This document shows positions 42,074 through 53,024 of a stretch of 64,000 nt of DNA, one piece after another. Below the pieces are notes generated by a model. It made no database searches. It was not told the origin of the DNA and saw only the letters and a program-made list of their open reading frames with translations. Each line of letters opens with the position of its first letter. Position 1 is the stretch's first letter. Location: assembly GCA_949128115.1 (NCBI GenBank), contig OX421962.1, positions 103,136,836 to 103,200,835 of the forward strand, read 5' to 3'. The translations under genes were made by a program, and so were the position numbers. Source of the stretch: Anaspis maculata (Eukaryota > Arthropoda > Insecta > Coleoptera > Scraptiidae).

Positions 42074-42737
42074 TTATAAAGTGGACGACAATGTTACCGA
42101 GTTGGCTTGCTTTCATGCGATGTTTAGGCCAGAATTCCCAAAAATCTGTCATCTGTCGTCCACTTTATTCTGACCGCAATGGTACATTGGAATGATCTCT
42201 GTCTGCAGCAAGTTTTCTGAATCATCGTCCTTCTGTTGACGTGGAACACTTTGTCTCGTAGCTATTGACCATAAGTCTCATCGAGTCACGTAATTTAGTA
42301 GGAGTTGCGATCTGGGCAGGTGCAGTTATTTTTTTTGTTAATGAAAAATAGAGATGTTGAGGCAACCCTAGGAAAAACATCACTTGGACGATAATTTTAC
42401 ATGAGAACTGAGAAAAACAGGAGACACACTCACACAGACATAAAGTCTAACGAAGGCGTCATTTAAACACAACCAGGAGATATAAACAGAGTTTAACATG
42501 CAACTGGTAACCCTCCGGCAACGTTTCCCAGTTCTCTGGTGCAAACTAGCCAGATTCACAGTGAACTGCTTCCACAAACAGAAATTCAAATGGTTTTCTG
42601 TTGATGTAATTTATAAATCCCACAATATACAAAAAGGCGCTGCATTGTGTTGTTTTGTATTTCTTTGAAGTCATTCCAAAACTTCCACACAGCCATTCCA
42701 AAAACTTAGTCAATGAGTAGGTATTTTGTTCTCGAAG
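42074..42737. other. Short palindrome then unassigned sequence
   Basis: AAAGTGGACGACA near 42078 pairs with TGTCGTCCACTTT near 42157. The remainder to the hAT-like element has no recognisable coding or repeat content. Confidence 0.4.
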
Positions 42738-44044
42738 CAGTGGCGCAGCCAGGATTTAGCCAAGGGGGGGGGGGGGGGGCTAAGGGACGCGAGCGAAGCG
42801 AACTGCGCCGAAGCCGAAAACCCCCCAAAAAAAGGGACGTGGTCATCTTATTTTCAAGTATAAATAATTATTGTGTTACCAATATTACCTACCTTAAATT
42901 GAAGTAGGTATTAAAGGACGGCATTCCCCGAGGCATTTCCGAAATAGCTCAGGGCGAAACGTCTTGCGTTTTTTTTTATGTAGGAATAAGGGAGTCAATA
43001 GGCTACTTCGTTTGGGCAGGTGCGCATGCTTGACGGCTCCAAATTTTGAAAACTTTCGTACACCTGTCAGTTGAATGGCAACGCTGCATGCTGTCTAGCC
43101 GCCTGACCAACTACTGATTCCTGGCTCTCACTTTTATACACACCGTAAATGCATCTCTCCGTAGCTTCTCTGGACTTCCTTCTCGGTACAGCCATTTTCA
43201 ACAAGTTGTGTTCTTTCGTTAAAACATGAGCAATGAAATGTAGGTCGGGTAGAAACGAGAAGTGTGATCATAATTGTCACAATTGACAGTTGGCGCCGAT
43301 GTCTTGTTGTTTTGAGCGCTGTTGCCATTTTCGTTGTTCCTGAACTTCCACAAATGATCATTGAACTTAATTTCAATGAAACATTTCCTTTGAATATAAA
43401 AAAATTGTATCTAACATTCAACCAAATTATTTTTGGAATTTTAGGTGCACTACAATGTTTTTTAGTGTTAATTTTCAATATCGGTGTACGAAACTATGAA
43501 ATTCGCGCCAAACATGCGCACTCAAAAAAACCGAAACGAAGGGACCTATTTCAATTTACGCGAATAGAGCATTGCATTATGGGTGTGAACCGGGCACATA
43601 TGCTTATATTCAGCGAAAATTTCAGGCACACAAACACATAGCATGTTAACCCAGGTAGCAAGTAACAGGTAGGTCTCCAATATCCATAGAAGAGCAGGTG
43701 AATTGTCTGAAATTTTCAAATAATAGCGGAAAATAGAAAATTTCACTGCGTCTGGATTGGACTTCTTCTTGAATTGATGTAGGTAGGTGAGTATACTTGC
43801 TTAAACCGAAAGAGTTTTCCTCTTCGCACCAGTTAAGAAAAATTCACAATCCAATAGCAGTAGTGCAACTCTCATACAGAGAGACTAATGATCCATTCTC
43901 TAGAATATGAAGAAGGTAACAGTCGAACACAATAATTTTTTATTTTGTTCAAAATTTTTCATTGCTTCAGTAAAAAAGCGAGACTGTCTGGGGGGGGGGG
44001 GGGGGGGCTATAGCCCCCTAGCCCCCCCCTTGGCTGCGCCACTG
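42738..44044. mobile_element. Non-autonomous hAT-like element, 1307 bp
   Basis: The ends CAGTGGCGCAGCCAGG and TTGGCTGCGCCACTG are hAT-type inverted repeats. TCTCGAAG flanks both sides (42730-42737, 44045-44052), a perfect 8-bp duplication. Runs of about 18 G bases lie near each end. The interior encodes no transposase; a 125-codon ORF at 43264-43641 has hydrophobic segments but no family I know. Confidence 0.9.
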
Positions 44045-44348
44045 TCTCGAAGCCATCCATAATTACGAACTTTGAACGTCTCACGGTAGATAGCTACTAT
44101 TATTTTGCACTATCTTTCTGATATTTATTTTTATCTCCAATAAACACCAAATTTTCCCCCTTAACATTATTTGCATAATAAATTTATACTTAGTGAATCA
44201 TACTTTATCTACCACCATATCAGTTCTGAGATAACAATAACAAGCTCTAATGCAATCTAGGTGCCCATCTCGGTACGTACAAAACCCAACACTTTTCTTT
44301 GTTATCTTCTATTCAGATTGTGACCGAACTGCAGTGTAGCTAGTAGCA

Positions 44349-44624
44349 ATGAAGCATTCCGCAACGTTACTGTGCATCCTGATCACCATTGTGGTAATTT
44401 TCGAGAGTACGAACTGCCAAAATTGCCTATGCCCCAGAATTCTGGCTCCAGTGTGCGCCTCCAACGGACAATCGTACTCGAACAAGTGCGAATTCAAATG
44501 TTTCCGCGACGAACTGACCGACAAAGCAGAGCGAAAGGCGCTGAAAATCATCAAATCTGGACTTTGTATTGATGAAGTGGTCGACACTGGTGATGATGTG
44601 CTTCAGGATGAAATTTACGAGTAG
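44349..44624 (+). CDS. Secreted Kazal-type serine protease inhibitor
   Basis: The 91-residue protein has a signal peptide (about 1-24, MKHSATLLCILITIVVIF) and a single Kazal domain. The six cysteines are C26, C28, C36, C47, C51 and C73, with the signature PVCASNGQSYSNKC. The predicted P1 residue is R30, which would suit trypsin-like targets. An acidic tail follows. Single-domain secreted Kazal proteins in insects act in haemolymph, gut or saliva against host or microbial proteases. The coding part is in one exon. A possible 5' UTR acceptor (TTCTATTCAG) lies just upstream of it. The frame is intact and the gene looks functional. Confidence 0.9.
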   Translation: MKHSATLLCILITIVVIFESTNCQNCLCPRILAPVCASNGQSYSNKCEFKCFRDELTDKAERKALKIIKSGLCIDEVVDTGDDVLQDEIYE

Positions 44625-44631
44625 TGATAAC

Positions 44632-44637
44632 AATAAA
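44632..44637 (+). terminator. Polyadenylation signal of the Kazal gene
   Basis: AATAAA, followed by another TAAA, lies only 8 bases after the stop codon at 44622-44624, which gives a very short 3' UTR. Confidence 0.7.
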
Positions 44638-45056
44638 TAAACTGTTTATGACTTGAAATTTGTGTTTTATTTTCAGGTAGAGGGAGGAAAAATTTAAAAA
44701 TAAAAACGTAAGGTGCAAACAGAAAGTCGAAGAGCAAAATATCTAAAACACAAAATATCATGAATGCAAAATCTCTCGAGCACAAAAAACCAAAACTGCG
44801 AAACATATCTATGAACATCCTAACTTGAAAATCGCTACTTTTCAGGAGAGCCGAAACAAGATTTAATCTTTGAAAAATTGATAACGATCGACCGGAATGA
44901 CTGACCCTTACAAAATTTTGTAGAGCACTGCCTTATTATGTGAACTTTCAATTTCCGTCGCTAAACCTGGCAATTTTGTTATTTTTCACCTGATTTTGGC
45001 AATTTTATCGAGTTAGGATCATACCGTTCCAAATTTACGAAAACAGTTAAATCGGC

Positions 45057-45375
45057 CGCCATGCATAGAACCGAAAGTCGCAGAACCGAAAGACGCAGAG
45101 CCGAACGTCGTAGAACCGAACGTCGTAGGACCGAAATGCGCCATGTTGGAGGGCGGGCATAAAAGTGGTACTCAACACGTCGACTTAGCGTCAAATATTT
45201 TTCTCATCGTAGAACCGAAAGATGTAGAATCGAAAGTCGTACAACCGAAAAGCGTTGCATCGAACGTCGTAGGACCGAAAATGACATATCCGTCATTCAA
45301 ACTGAAGCTGCGCTTTGCCTTTCCCACAGAAGTTCCAAAACAGTGTGAATCTTGGACTATGCAACACGTGATACA
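45057..45375 (+). repeat. GAACCGAAAGTCG minisatellite, copy 1
   Basis: Tandem 15-bp units (GTCGTAGAACCGAAA and variants) occur in two blocks. The first ends with GCGCCATGTTGGAGG...GGTACTCAAC. The second ends with AAAATGACATATCC...CTGCGCTTTGC. An inverted copy with the blocks in swapped order lies at 52700-53018. Confidence 0.8.
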
Positions 45376-45435
45376 TAAGATTAAATAAGCTGCCTATATA
45401 ACAACGATGTTTTCTTTGCAAAATAAATACACCTA

Positions 45436-45578
45436 CTGCGGCTTCCACCAAAAAGTTAGCAGCGTGTTAACTTTAACCTGAGTTAGCTGCTATGACACGG
45501 CCAATAGCATGGCCGGTTACTCAGCAAATAATTCAGGTTAAAGTTAACTCGCTGTTAAATTTTTGGTGGAACCCGCAG
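45436..45578. mobile_element. 143-bp MITE with 3-bp TSD
   Basis: CTGCGGCTTCCACC and GGTGGAACCCGCAG form 13-of-14 terminal repeats. GTTAACTTTAACC and GGTTAAAGTTAAC extend them inward. CTA flanks both sides (45433-45435, 45579-45581). This fits a PIF/Harbinger-type MITE. A degenerate relative is at 17296-17530. Confidence 0.85.
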
Positions 45579-45581
45579 CTA

Positions 45582-46540
45582 CACAGGTGTATGGAAGGGA
45601 ATTATAGGTGGTGGCTAACATCACTTTGGAAGAGCTTAGACTGTTGTCGAGTGCACCCATATACCAAACGATCATAACCAGATTGACATTCTATTTCTAC
45701 CAGGTTTCTACGCTACACTTGAACCCACGAGCCGATCCTTATTGTTGTTGAGTCTCGGTTCTGGGGTCGAGATTTTAAATCAGTTTCAAGCTAAAAAAAG
45801 TTTTGCGGTGATGGAAAAATTGGAATTTAATGGATAATTGATTGATATATGTGGATATTGTGTTGAACACATCAGATACCTATTATGTATCACGACATCA
45901 TCACTATTCATGAACGTAATACATACAGGGTATTTTATTTATAATTCCACAAGCTAGGTGTAGCTTGTCTGATTTTCATATTTTGATCTGACTGCGAATA
46001 TCATCTGTATTATTCATATCATCTATCATCCTCTAAAATTAAAATTGTGTTTTGACCATTTTGTTTTGCAAAATTCTACAAATTTGGATCGAATAAATTT
46101 ATTTTGTTTTGTTTTTTTGTTCGATTCATTGAGAGACCATTTGAGGTTGTTATTTAATCCTTGTGAATCACCTTATCACTAAAAATAACTGGCGCTCAAC
46201 AAAGCATTACGATTGCAGGTAAGTGGAATTTATTGTTATATCTCACACGAATTTGACTCAATCATCTCCCGAATTCACCCCTGAAGTCCTTGCTTTTGGT
46301 TTGTTTTCTAAAGTGTACCTTTTCTCAGAAAAGAGCGTTACACAAATAGCTCCGTTGTTCATCATCCGATTTTCATAAATAAACTGAGGAGAGAAATTGT
46401 TCACAATTTTATAAGCATTTCAATTCAGTAAACAGAATTCGACCAGCTTTTTTAGTTTTTGAGATATTTGAGAAAAAAGAAAAAGTTGCAATTTCTTTTA
46501 TTATCAATATCTTTTTTATTATTCATTTCACACTGATGAG
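45582..46540. other. AT-rich sequence, no gene seen
   Basis: No ORF with recognisable content, splice pattern or repeat is seen. A CAGGGTATTTTATTTATAATTCC fragment near 45930 resembles TE termini. Confidence 0.4.
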
Positions 46541-46544
46541 ATTT

Positions 46545-47692
46545 GCACATTCTTAAGGCATTTTTCAAAGATACTACTGCAGACGTTGCTACTTTTTTTT
46601 CATCTCTTTTTGTCTCAAAGATACAACCACTAACTTTCGATTTTCTTACGGACGCCTACTGTTTTTTTACCATTTTCAAATACCCATTTTTATTACCTTT
46701 TCAACGATGTATGACAACCCTACAGAAAAATTGGAATTCCAATTCAAAATAATAAAAATAACAAATTACGATCAAAATCAAGTCGCCTGGAGAGCGGTCG
46801 CTAAAGCGTTGCCATGGAAAATGAAAATCAACAGGCACGCTTCTTTTTCAAACTTTTCCGTCATTCTGTATTTGACACATTTTTGCAAATTGAACAAAAT
46901 GGCCCAAAATCATTTCTCTAACGAAAAAAAGTTTGACATGTTCGTTACTTACATTCAAGCAAATCGAAATGTAAACATCACGGGTGAAAACTATTTGCAA
47001 AATTTCCCGGAACGCCCTCACCCAATGTTTGACAACGTTGGTGTTTTGCCCTGACATCGTGCGACTTTTATCTTTGGGGCTACGCCAAGAATGAAATTTA
47101 TGATTTTGAGCCTCCGGAAAATAGACGGGTGTTAGAGGCAAGAGTGGTGAATACGTTGAGTAACATCAACCAAAATACGTTGGGAAGAGTAAGTAATTCT
47201 GTCAGACGGCAATGCGAAAGATGCATCTAACAAAATGGAGGTCACATTCAGCAATTCAATTAATTTTGCAGCTGAATTGGCTTTATTCAGCCAGTTTTTT
47301 TTAATTATTATGTTCATTGGGTTCGATTTAGTAATTTATTGTTTTATTAAAGGTGGTGACCCTCAAATACAATTTATAAAACAAAAACAAAATATTTTTG
47401 TTTTCCATAGCAACGCCTTAGCGACCGCTCTCCGGGCGACTTGATTTAGATCGTAATTCGTTATTTTTTATTATTTTGAATTGAAAATTCAAATTTTTTT
47501 TAAGGTTGTCATACATCGTTGAAATGGTAATAAAAATAGGTATTTAAAAATGATAAAGAAACAGTAGGCGTCCATAAGAAAATCGAAAGTTCGTGGTTGT
47601 ATCTTTGAGACAAAAAAAAAATGGAAAAAAGTAGCAATATTATCAGTACTATCCTTAAAAAGTGCCTTCATGAAGTGCCAAAACAACTTCAT
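46545..47692 (+). mobile_element. Long-TIR element with internal transposase remnant
   Basis: Arms of about 290 bp (46545-46832, 47395-47692) are inverted copies that include the stretch around GAGAGCGGTCGCTAA...GCGTTGCCATGG. Between them lie the head and tail of a transposase without its middle (46899-47230). This is a deletion derivative of a longer autonomous transposon. Confidence 0.8.
46899..47230 (+). pseudogene. Transposase remnant: DUF4817-like head joined to DDE tail
   Basis: From ATG 46899, MAQNHFSNEKKFDMFVTYIQ and then ENYLQNFPERPHP match the helix-turn-helix head (DUF4817-like) of insect IS630/Tc1-mariner-related transposases. From 47063 another frame reads DFYLWGYAKNEIYDFEPPEN and ends SVRRQCERCI at TAA 47228-47230, matching the end of the DDE domain. 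The catalytic middle is gone and the two parts are in different frames. It is not functional. Confidence 0.75.
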
Positions 47693-47846
47693 TATTGTCT
47701 ACATGAGCGTGAATTTCAAAAAGTTCATGGTCACACTGCAGATTACTCAAAGTAATAACGGTGGGGAATCCGGGCAATGAAAAATTTTGAAAATAAAAAA
47801 TTAGATCGTCATTCTCAGACCAATCAATTTTCAATTGTAGGGACAT
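47655..47846 (-). pseudogene. Unrecognised 63-codon minus ORF next to the long-TIR arm
   Basis: The composition looks protein-like (MSLQLKIDWSENDDLIFYFQ) with mixed charged and hydrophobic residues, and it runs into the right arm of the element at 46545-47692. I do not recognise a family; it may be a chance frame. Confidence 0.2.
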
Positions 47847-47912
47847 ATCGCAGTTGAATGGTCCGGGAGAATTGTGTTTTGAGCCAATAAAACATCATTT
47901 TTATTTGATTTA

Positions 47913-48307
47913 GGGCCAGTTTTTCAATAGCGGTATAAACTCGGTATTAATAAGCTATTCTTGGTATATTCACCTTGGTTACTTTTGTCGACATGCACTT
48001 TATTCCAATGTTTATACTCGGAATAACGCTATACCACTATTGTAAAACTGGCCCCGAGGGGTCGACCACGGCCAGAAATGCGGGACAAAAAACCTCCAAA
48101 TGGTCTGAAACCTCCAATACCTCCACGGATCTCCACAGATCTCCATAGATCTCCACGGATCTCCAGAGATCTCCCACAGATCTCCACGGATCTCCACAAA
48201 ACCTCGACGGATCTCCACAAAACCTCCAGGGATCTCCACAAAACCTCCACGGATCTCCAAGGCAAGGGACAGAAAACCTCCACAGTGGTCGACCCCTCGA
48301 CTGGCCC
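47913..48307. mobile_element. MITE with TTA target duplication, itself interrupted
   Basis: The ends are GGGCCAGTTTTTCAATAG and CTATTGTAAAACTGGCCC. TTA flanks both (47910-47912, 48308-48310). Removing the nested insertion leaves about 142 bp. A 3-bp TTA duplication and G-rich ends fit PIF/Harbinger. Confidence 0.85.
48055..48299. mobile_element. 245-bp MITE with internal minisatellite, nested in the MITE at 47913
   Basis: CGAGGGGTCGACCAC and GTGGTCGACCCCTCG are perfect 15-bp inverted ends. ACTGGCCC is duplicated on both sides (48047-48054, 48300-48307), a perfect 8-bp TSD. The inside is a tandem array of GGATCTCCAC units, 10 or 11 bp each. An 8-bp TSD fits hAT, P or Merlin groups. Confidence 0.9.
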
Positions 48308-48410
48308 TTAGTCTCTTTAGAGTTTTTTTTTTCAATTTTATTGTTAATTGTAGTAGGTGGTACCCAGTAAACACACATACGTTTAAAACACGTGGTCATA
48401 TGAACATAAC

Positions 48411-48735
48411 CGAACGTTAGATGTGAGTGGTAATCTTTCGTTGATGCAACCCAAAAATGTCGCTCGGATCCACGTAGAAATCAACGTTGTGATCAACGTT
48501 GAAACCGATGTTGTGATCAACGTTGAGGAAAAACGTTAAAATAGCATTTAAAAAAATTGTTGAAACAACGTCTCTTTGGACGATTTGAAGCACGTCAAAA
48601 GCAACGTGTTAAAAACGTTAAATGTTCAGTTATAATAACGTTTAAAAAAATGTGGAACTAACGTCAAAATGCAGCTTTGATACTACGTCAAAAATTACGT
48701 ATAAAATGTTGGCAGATATAACGTTTTATCAACGT
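48411..48735. repeat. Degenerate AACGT(T/C) array
   Basis: About 16 AACGTT, ACGTCA or AACGTC motifs occur in 325 bp, partly as TGATCAACGTTG units. Spacing is irregular (12-30 bp). It is an old satellite or a motif cluster of unknown meaning. Confidence 0.5.
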
Positions 48736-48739
48736 CGAA

Positions 48740-50010
48740 TTTATACTTGAAGAAATCATCGTGTCGAAAAAAAAGGTGTCAAACATTTGATTGCTAATCA
48801 AGAGAAAACATTAAAAATTGACATTAAAAAAATTGTCATGGTTACGTTGATTCAATGGCTTACGGCAGCCAAAATACAACGGCTTACGCGCTCCGTCTTC
48901 AGTTTTATGCAGATATCTTAATAATTATGGCACGGAAATATGAAATAGAAGCTTCCACTTGTTCAATTTTCAAGAGCGCATCGGCACGTCAGCGTTTCAT
49001 TCAATTAAAATCGTTTTTCCGGGAAAATCATAGACGGCTCGGACCCGACGCGCCACGAAGATAGCGCACGATCGACGAAAAACGACTACGAAATTTTCGA
49101 AAACTGATGAGCGGAAATCATTCTCCGAGTCATTCGTGACATATTTTGTCTTTGGGAAATTTTCGAAAAACGTCTTGTTTCGACGTACAGACCATTTTCA
49201 CTTTGCCACATTGCACAGTGGGCCGAAAGCTCCAAAAAGTGGACAAAAGTCGTTTTGAGGCATGTTGTTATTTTCCTACAAAATTTTGCGTGCATGTAAA
49301 GAAATGATTGATCTATCATCCTCTGAAATTTCAAGCTTGCAGAATAGTTTTTGATGCCTCCACGACGTTCCAAAGATTGAAGACGTTGAAAGCGAGCTAG
49401 CAGGAGAGCCGTAGTATTCATTAGTTATTCTATTTCTATTCTCAGTATAACACCTAGGCACTTCCTATATTTGTACAAGTCGTTCTTTGATTAGCAATTT
49501 TATGAGTTGTTTCTTTGGGAATATAGTTTGAATTGCAATTTTTCATTTTGTTCTGTGTCTTAATTCTAAGAGTCCAATTAGGGTAGGTAGCAGCTAAGGC
49601 TATAATAGGCAGGATGTGGAAGCCTGGTTTTGAATGAAAAACCGTTTTTTGATTATGCTCTATATAAGCGAGCAATAGTATTTATTTGCTTTTTTTTTTG
49701 ATACATTGATTCTATTATTCATTTTTAGTGACAGTTGAATGATGTAAATTATTTAAATAAAATACCTACCTAGGTACTGTACAAGTCATTCTTTGATTAG
49801 CAATTTTACGAGTTGTTTTGAGTTATATTTGTAATAAAAAAAATTATGAGTTGAGATTGTGTTTTGAATTTCTTACACTTGCCTGAGTGTAAATGAGTTT
49901 GAAATTGAGAAAATTTAAATTTAAGAAGCTAATCAATACATAGGTACCTACTATAATAAGGTTACAGCACCACTCCAAGATACGGATTTTTTTTTAATTT
50001 AGATCAAATT
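48740..50010. other. Unassigned, with a 45-bp direct repeat
   Basis: CTTTGATTAGCAATTTTA(T/C)GAGTTG occurs at about 49484 and 49791, 307 bp apart and in the same direction. The 69-codon ORF at 48855-49064 is not recognised. Confidence 0.4.
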
Positions 50011-50014
50011 TCAA

Positions 50015-50600
50015 ATCTGTAAGAACTTTTTAGAGGCACTTTTTGACATAGAATATGACACGTCTGTCAAAAAAATTCCAACTTCTTCCACTTTCGAGAT
50101 ACTGAATGTAACTTTCTTATCTCAAATATGAACCATAGCTTGACTTCAAAATATTGCAAAAAATTCAAGCTTTTCAAAAATATAAAAGTTAGGTTATGTC
50201 ACAATTCCATAAAAATGTTCCTATATATTTTTGTTCAAAACGATAATTTTGTCACAACATCACAGGTGGCTCTGAAAATCAGTCAATGTCAATGTCAAAA
50301 ATACTCATTTTCCTCAGCCAACAAATGCTTTTGTCACAAAAGTCTGATTTTGAACAAAAATTTGTTATCACATTTCTAATGGTAATTGGACATAACCTAG
50401 CATTTATATTTTTGAAAAGCTCGAAGTTTTTGCAATATTCTGAACTCAAAACCAACTATGATTTACATTTGAAATGAGAAAAGTTGCATTCGATATCTCA
50501 AAATTTGAGGAAGGTAACATTTTTTTGACAGATGTATCTTATTCTTCGCCAAAAAGTGCCTGTAGAAAGTTTTTACCGTTTTACAAATTCTTGAAAACCA
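50015..50600. mobile_element. Small foldback element
   Basis: The inverted arms of about 250 bp include ATATTGCAAAAA...AAGCTTTTCAAAAATATAAA on the left and its mirror on the right. The centre at about 50270-50340 repeats TCAATGTCAATGTCAAA. Confidence 0.65.
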
Positions 50601-51171
50601 AAAAGTTACAGCAGTTTTTTGGAAATCTGCCAAATGTCAAAACTCGCCAATATCTCGGGAACGGCTACAGATATTAGAGTGCGGTTTTCGGCTCTCGGCA
50701 TTTCACAAAAATCGAGCTCGTAACATGGGGGTCAGTTTTTCTCTGTCTGGTGTAGAAGTATGAGAAACAGCCAAAATCAAGCAATTTGGGACATCCTGTA
50801 CAGGTTATTATTATTATTAAAGCCCTAGTATTATTTTAATGACCCAGCTGGTGATTTTCTTTTTTGATAAGAATAATGACAGGGACATTACAAAACATGC
50901 CGTTAGTATTCGCGACACTAGAACAAAATTATAATCGAATGAGTAAAAATACATATTTTAAAAAATTGCGCTGCTGGGGAAAATGGAAAATGTGCGAAAA
51001 CGATTCAGTATACCTAGGTATCACCTCCAAACGGTTTTCAGTTTGACCCTTGGAAGAAAGCTAAAAAAAGCATGACTTGAATACCCGAAATGGTCCAAGG
51101 TAATCCAAAATATCATTGAAAGCTGATGAAAATTAAATTGGTAATGACCATGGAATGACGACATGGTAGGT

Positions 51172-52635
51172 CACGGTTCGGCCAAAGTCGAAAATGACAA
51201 AAAAAATTGTCCACGAATTTTAATACGTGCAAGTGGTTATTCACATGTTTTCATCTGAAAAAACCGTTGTACCAAAATTGTATCATTGTTAGTTTTTGAT
51301 TTTTCTCAAAAAACGAAAGTTATGTGTCATTTGATAATGATTATCGCCCACATGCCCAATTCAGCTAATCAGAACAGCCGAATATGACACACGTGACTCA
51401 GTTTAAGCTATCGATTATTGCATACTAGCAAGTGAAAAGAGTACACTAGGTAAAAGCACCATACTAGGGTGATTCAAAATTTTTGAGTTGGATTTTATGA
51501 TGATTTTTTCAACTGGCTGGAAATTAATCAAACAAAAACGGTTTTTTTTTACTATGGCAAGCTTTCAGTCCCCTCTCCAACATATCAAATGTCCTCATCT
51601 CTGGGACTGCTACAAATCAGGATACAGGGTGAAAATTTATTATTTTTCTCTTTCTATTTCTATTTCTATCTTTACTTGCTTTTTTTCTTGAGAGACTGAT
51701 AACTGGGAAAAACGGTTTTTGGCTAGTTTTGTAGACTATCATGTTCTGCCAATAAATATATCAAGAATATACCACCCAGCAACTGCTGTGTATCAAGTTA
51801 CAAGGTGAAAAGTATTTCTGATCTTAAATTTTTTTCTTGGTGGAATTGATCTAGATTGAGGCCAGTTCTAGTTCTTTTGCAAGCTTATGATGTCATACTA
51901 AACATGTAAAAATAATACATCCCTGTAACTGATGCATTTTAATTTACAGGGTGGGAAGTCTTTTTCATGTTTACATTTTTTTCTTGGTGAAATCGGCTCA
52001 CACAACAACTGCGAATGGTTCTTTTGACAACTCAAGAGTTTCTAGTCAAACATATTCATCAAATATATAGAGTTTTCCACAGCTGCGTTTTTATTCACAG
52101 ATTTAGGTAAATCAAATAAATTCAACAAATTAAACTGAAAGAAAGAGAGAAAGTGAAGAATAATAATAAACTTTCACCCTGTATACTGATTTGTAGCAGT
52201 CCCAGGGATGAAGACATTTGATATGTTGGAGAGGGGACTGAAAGCTTGCCATAGTAAAAAAAACCGTTTTTGTTTGATTAATTCCCAGCCAGTTGAAAAA
52301 AGCATCATAAAATCCTAACTCAAAAATTTTGAATCACCCTAGTATGGTGCTTTTACCTAGTGTACTCTTTTCACTTGCTAGTATGCAATAATCGATAGCT
52401 TGAACTGAGTCACGTGTGTCATATTCGGCTGTTCTGATTAGCTGAATTGGGCATGTGGGCGATAATCATTTATCAAATGACACATAACTTTGGTTTTTTG
52501 AGAAAAATCAAAAACTAACAATGATACAATTTTGGTACAACGGTTTTTTCAGATGAAAACATGTGAATAACCACTTGCACGTATTAAAATTCGTGGACAA
52601 TTTTTTTTGTCATTTTCGACTTTGGCCGAACCGTG
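51172..52635. mobile_element. 1.46-kb foldback with near-perfect 8-bp TSD
   Basis: The ends are CACGGTTCGGCCAAAGTCG and its complement. Each arm is about 470 bp at high identity. Flanks TGGTAGGT (51164-51171) and AGGTAGGT (52636-52643) match at seven of eight. The central 530 bp has no ORF of note. Confidence 0.8.
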
Positions 52636-52699
52636 AGGTAGGTACTAGTGAAGTAATGACGGGCAACCGTTCATACACATGTGATGCTCTTCTTCCAGT

Positions 52700-53018
52700 T
52701 GCCTAACTACCATTTTAACGCTCAGTCGACTTGTTGAGTACCACTCCATGCTCGTCCTCCAACATGGCGCATTTCGGTCCTACGACGTTCGGGGCTGCGC
52801 TTTTCGGTTGCAAGACTTTCGGTTCTACGACGTTCGATTCTGTGACGGGGCAATGCTCCGACGAGTTACAAACTGTTTTGGAACTGCTCTGAGTAGTGCA
52901 AAGCGCAGGCCCAGTTTGAATGGTGGATATGTCATTTTCGGTCCTACGACGTTCGGTCCTACGCCTTTCGGTTCTGCGACTTTCGGTTCTGCGACTTTCG
53001 GTTCTACGATATGGCGTC
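52700..53018 (-). repeat. GAACCGAAAGTCG minisatellite, copy 2 (inverted)
   Basis: This is the reverse complement of the 45057-45375 repeat type. Read on the minus strand, the AAAATGACATATCC block comes first and the CGCCATGTTGGAGG block second, the opposite of copy 1. Confidence 0.8.
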
Positions 53019-53024
53019 GTTAAA

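Noticed and set aside
43264..43641. 125-codon ORF in the hAT-like element as a gene
   Set aside because: No domain, no homologous pattern known to me, and it lies inside a non-autonomous transposon.
44615..44818. Minus-strand 67-codon hydrophobic ORF after the Kazal gene
   Set aside because: AT-rich 3' flank read backwards; no conserved pattern.
46543..46752. Similar peptides encoded in both arms of the long-TIR element (46543-46752 plus, 47489-47692 minus)
   Set aside because: The similarity follows from the arms being inverted copies; no separate evidence of coding.
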